Source of the DNA: BOG-908 sp964657885
Lineage (GTDB): Bacteria > Pseudomonadota > Alphaproteobacteria > Acetobacterales > Acetobacteraceae
Length of the DNA stretch: 7,376 nucleotides
Reading direction: 5' to 3'
NCBI GenBank assembly: GCA_964657885.1
Contig: CAZZWO010000157.1
Location: 1 to 7,376 of the forward strand
The notes under the pieces were generated by a model. It searched no databases. It was not told where the DNA came from and worked only from the letters and a program-made list of their open reading frames with translations. A program made the translations under genes and the position numbers. Shown in pieces: positions 7,253 to 7,376 of this stretch (the stretch's first letter is position 1; the number at the start of each line of letters is the position of its first letter).

Positions 7253-7376
7253 GAGATCAATCTCTTGATCTCGCGGGCCGCGTCGGCCGAGCGCTGCGCC
7301 AGGGCCCGCACCTCGGACGCCACCACGGCGAAGCCGCGGCCCGCCTCGCCGGCACGCGCCGCCTCGACGCCGGCAT
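7243..7376 (-). pseudogene. Methyl-accepting chemotaxis protein signalling-domain fragment, both ends missing
   Basis: Read on the minus strand from 7374, this stretch gives AGVEAARAGEAGRGFAVVAS, then EVRALAQRSADAAREIK and RLISTSSSQV. This is the highly conserved hairpin tip of the chemoreceptor cytoplasmic domain, the part that contacts the CheA kinase and CheW coupling protein. About 44 residues are present. The N-terminal sensor and membrane part would lie beyond the window edge, and the C-terminal helix that should follow is replaced by DUF1800 sequence. The family call is very secure because this segment is nearly invariant. Whether the gene is really broken in the genome or only in this assembly is undecided. 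Confidence 0.85.
7252..7273. repeat. 9-bp inverted repeat with 4-nt loop beside the junction
   Basis: CGAGATCAA at 7252-7260 and TTGATCTCG at 7265-7273 are exact reverse complements separated by TCTC. The arms fall within the receptor codons for R-E-I-K and L-I-S, a segment whose usual codons (GAG ATC AAG and CTG/TTG ATC TCG) are naturally near-complementary. It is followed by no T-run and is unlikely to be a terminator. Confidence 0.7.

Noticed and set aside
5554..7326. 590-residue open frame on the minus strand starting with chemoreceptor residues
   Set aside because: Only the first 35 or so residues are real chemoreceptor sequence; the rest is antisense to the DUF1800 and transporter genes and has no family character. 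The fusion protein is not credible.

Overview
The window is a gene-dense, high-GC stretch from a bacterium, most likely an alphaproteobacterium of the Rhodospirillales/Acetobacteraceae type. This assignment rests on GC-rich third codon positions and on the style of the proteins; it is inference, not a phylogenetic result. Both ends cut through genes, so the piece looks like a whole contig or an arbitrary slice.

Layout: (1) 1-1211, minus strand: the catalytic (alpha) subunit of a Rieske non-haem iron oxygenase, complete at its N-terminus and missing only its last residues. (2) 1212-1334: a 123-bp divergent intergenic region that must hold the start signals of both flanking transcription units; it contains one 8-bp dyad. 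(3) 1335-5040, plus strand: a tightly packed three-gene operon (gaps of 1 and 3 nt) encoding a molybdenum hydroxylase of the xanthine oxidase family in the order 2Fe-2S small subunit, FAD medium subunit, molybdopterin large subunit. The medium subunit has a four-cysteine insertion like that of the E. coli PaoB/YagS type, which carries an extra 4Fe-4S cluster. The small subunit has no Tat leader, and an in-frame stop just upstream excludes one, so this enzyme should be cytoplasmic. (4) 5106-6287, plus strand: a YbjJ-like major facilitator transporter with a non-ATG start. (5) 6313 to about 7242, plus strand: the N-terminal two thirds of a DUF1800-family protein. (6) About 7243-7376, minus strand: a fragment of the signalling domain of a methyl-accepting chemotaxis protein, joined abruptly to the interrupted DUF1800 gene.

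How the genes may work together: a Rieske oxygenase facing a molybdenum hydroxylase operon, followed by a transporter, is the kind of set used to take up and oxidise an aromatic, heteroaromatic or aldehyde substrate. The substrate cannot be read from the sequence. The reductase/ferredoxin partner of the oxygenase and the XdhC/PaoD-type maturation factor of the molybdenum enzyme are not in the window.

I see no RNA genes, CRISPR array, insertion sequence or clear intrinsic terminator. The most unusual point is the junction near 7240, where two unrelated coding sequences are each broken at the same spot; an assembly chimera at a contig end is the simplest explanation. I find no convincing new biological system here.
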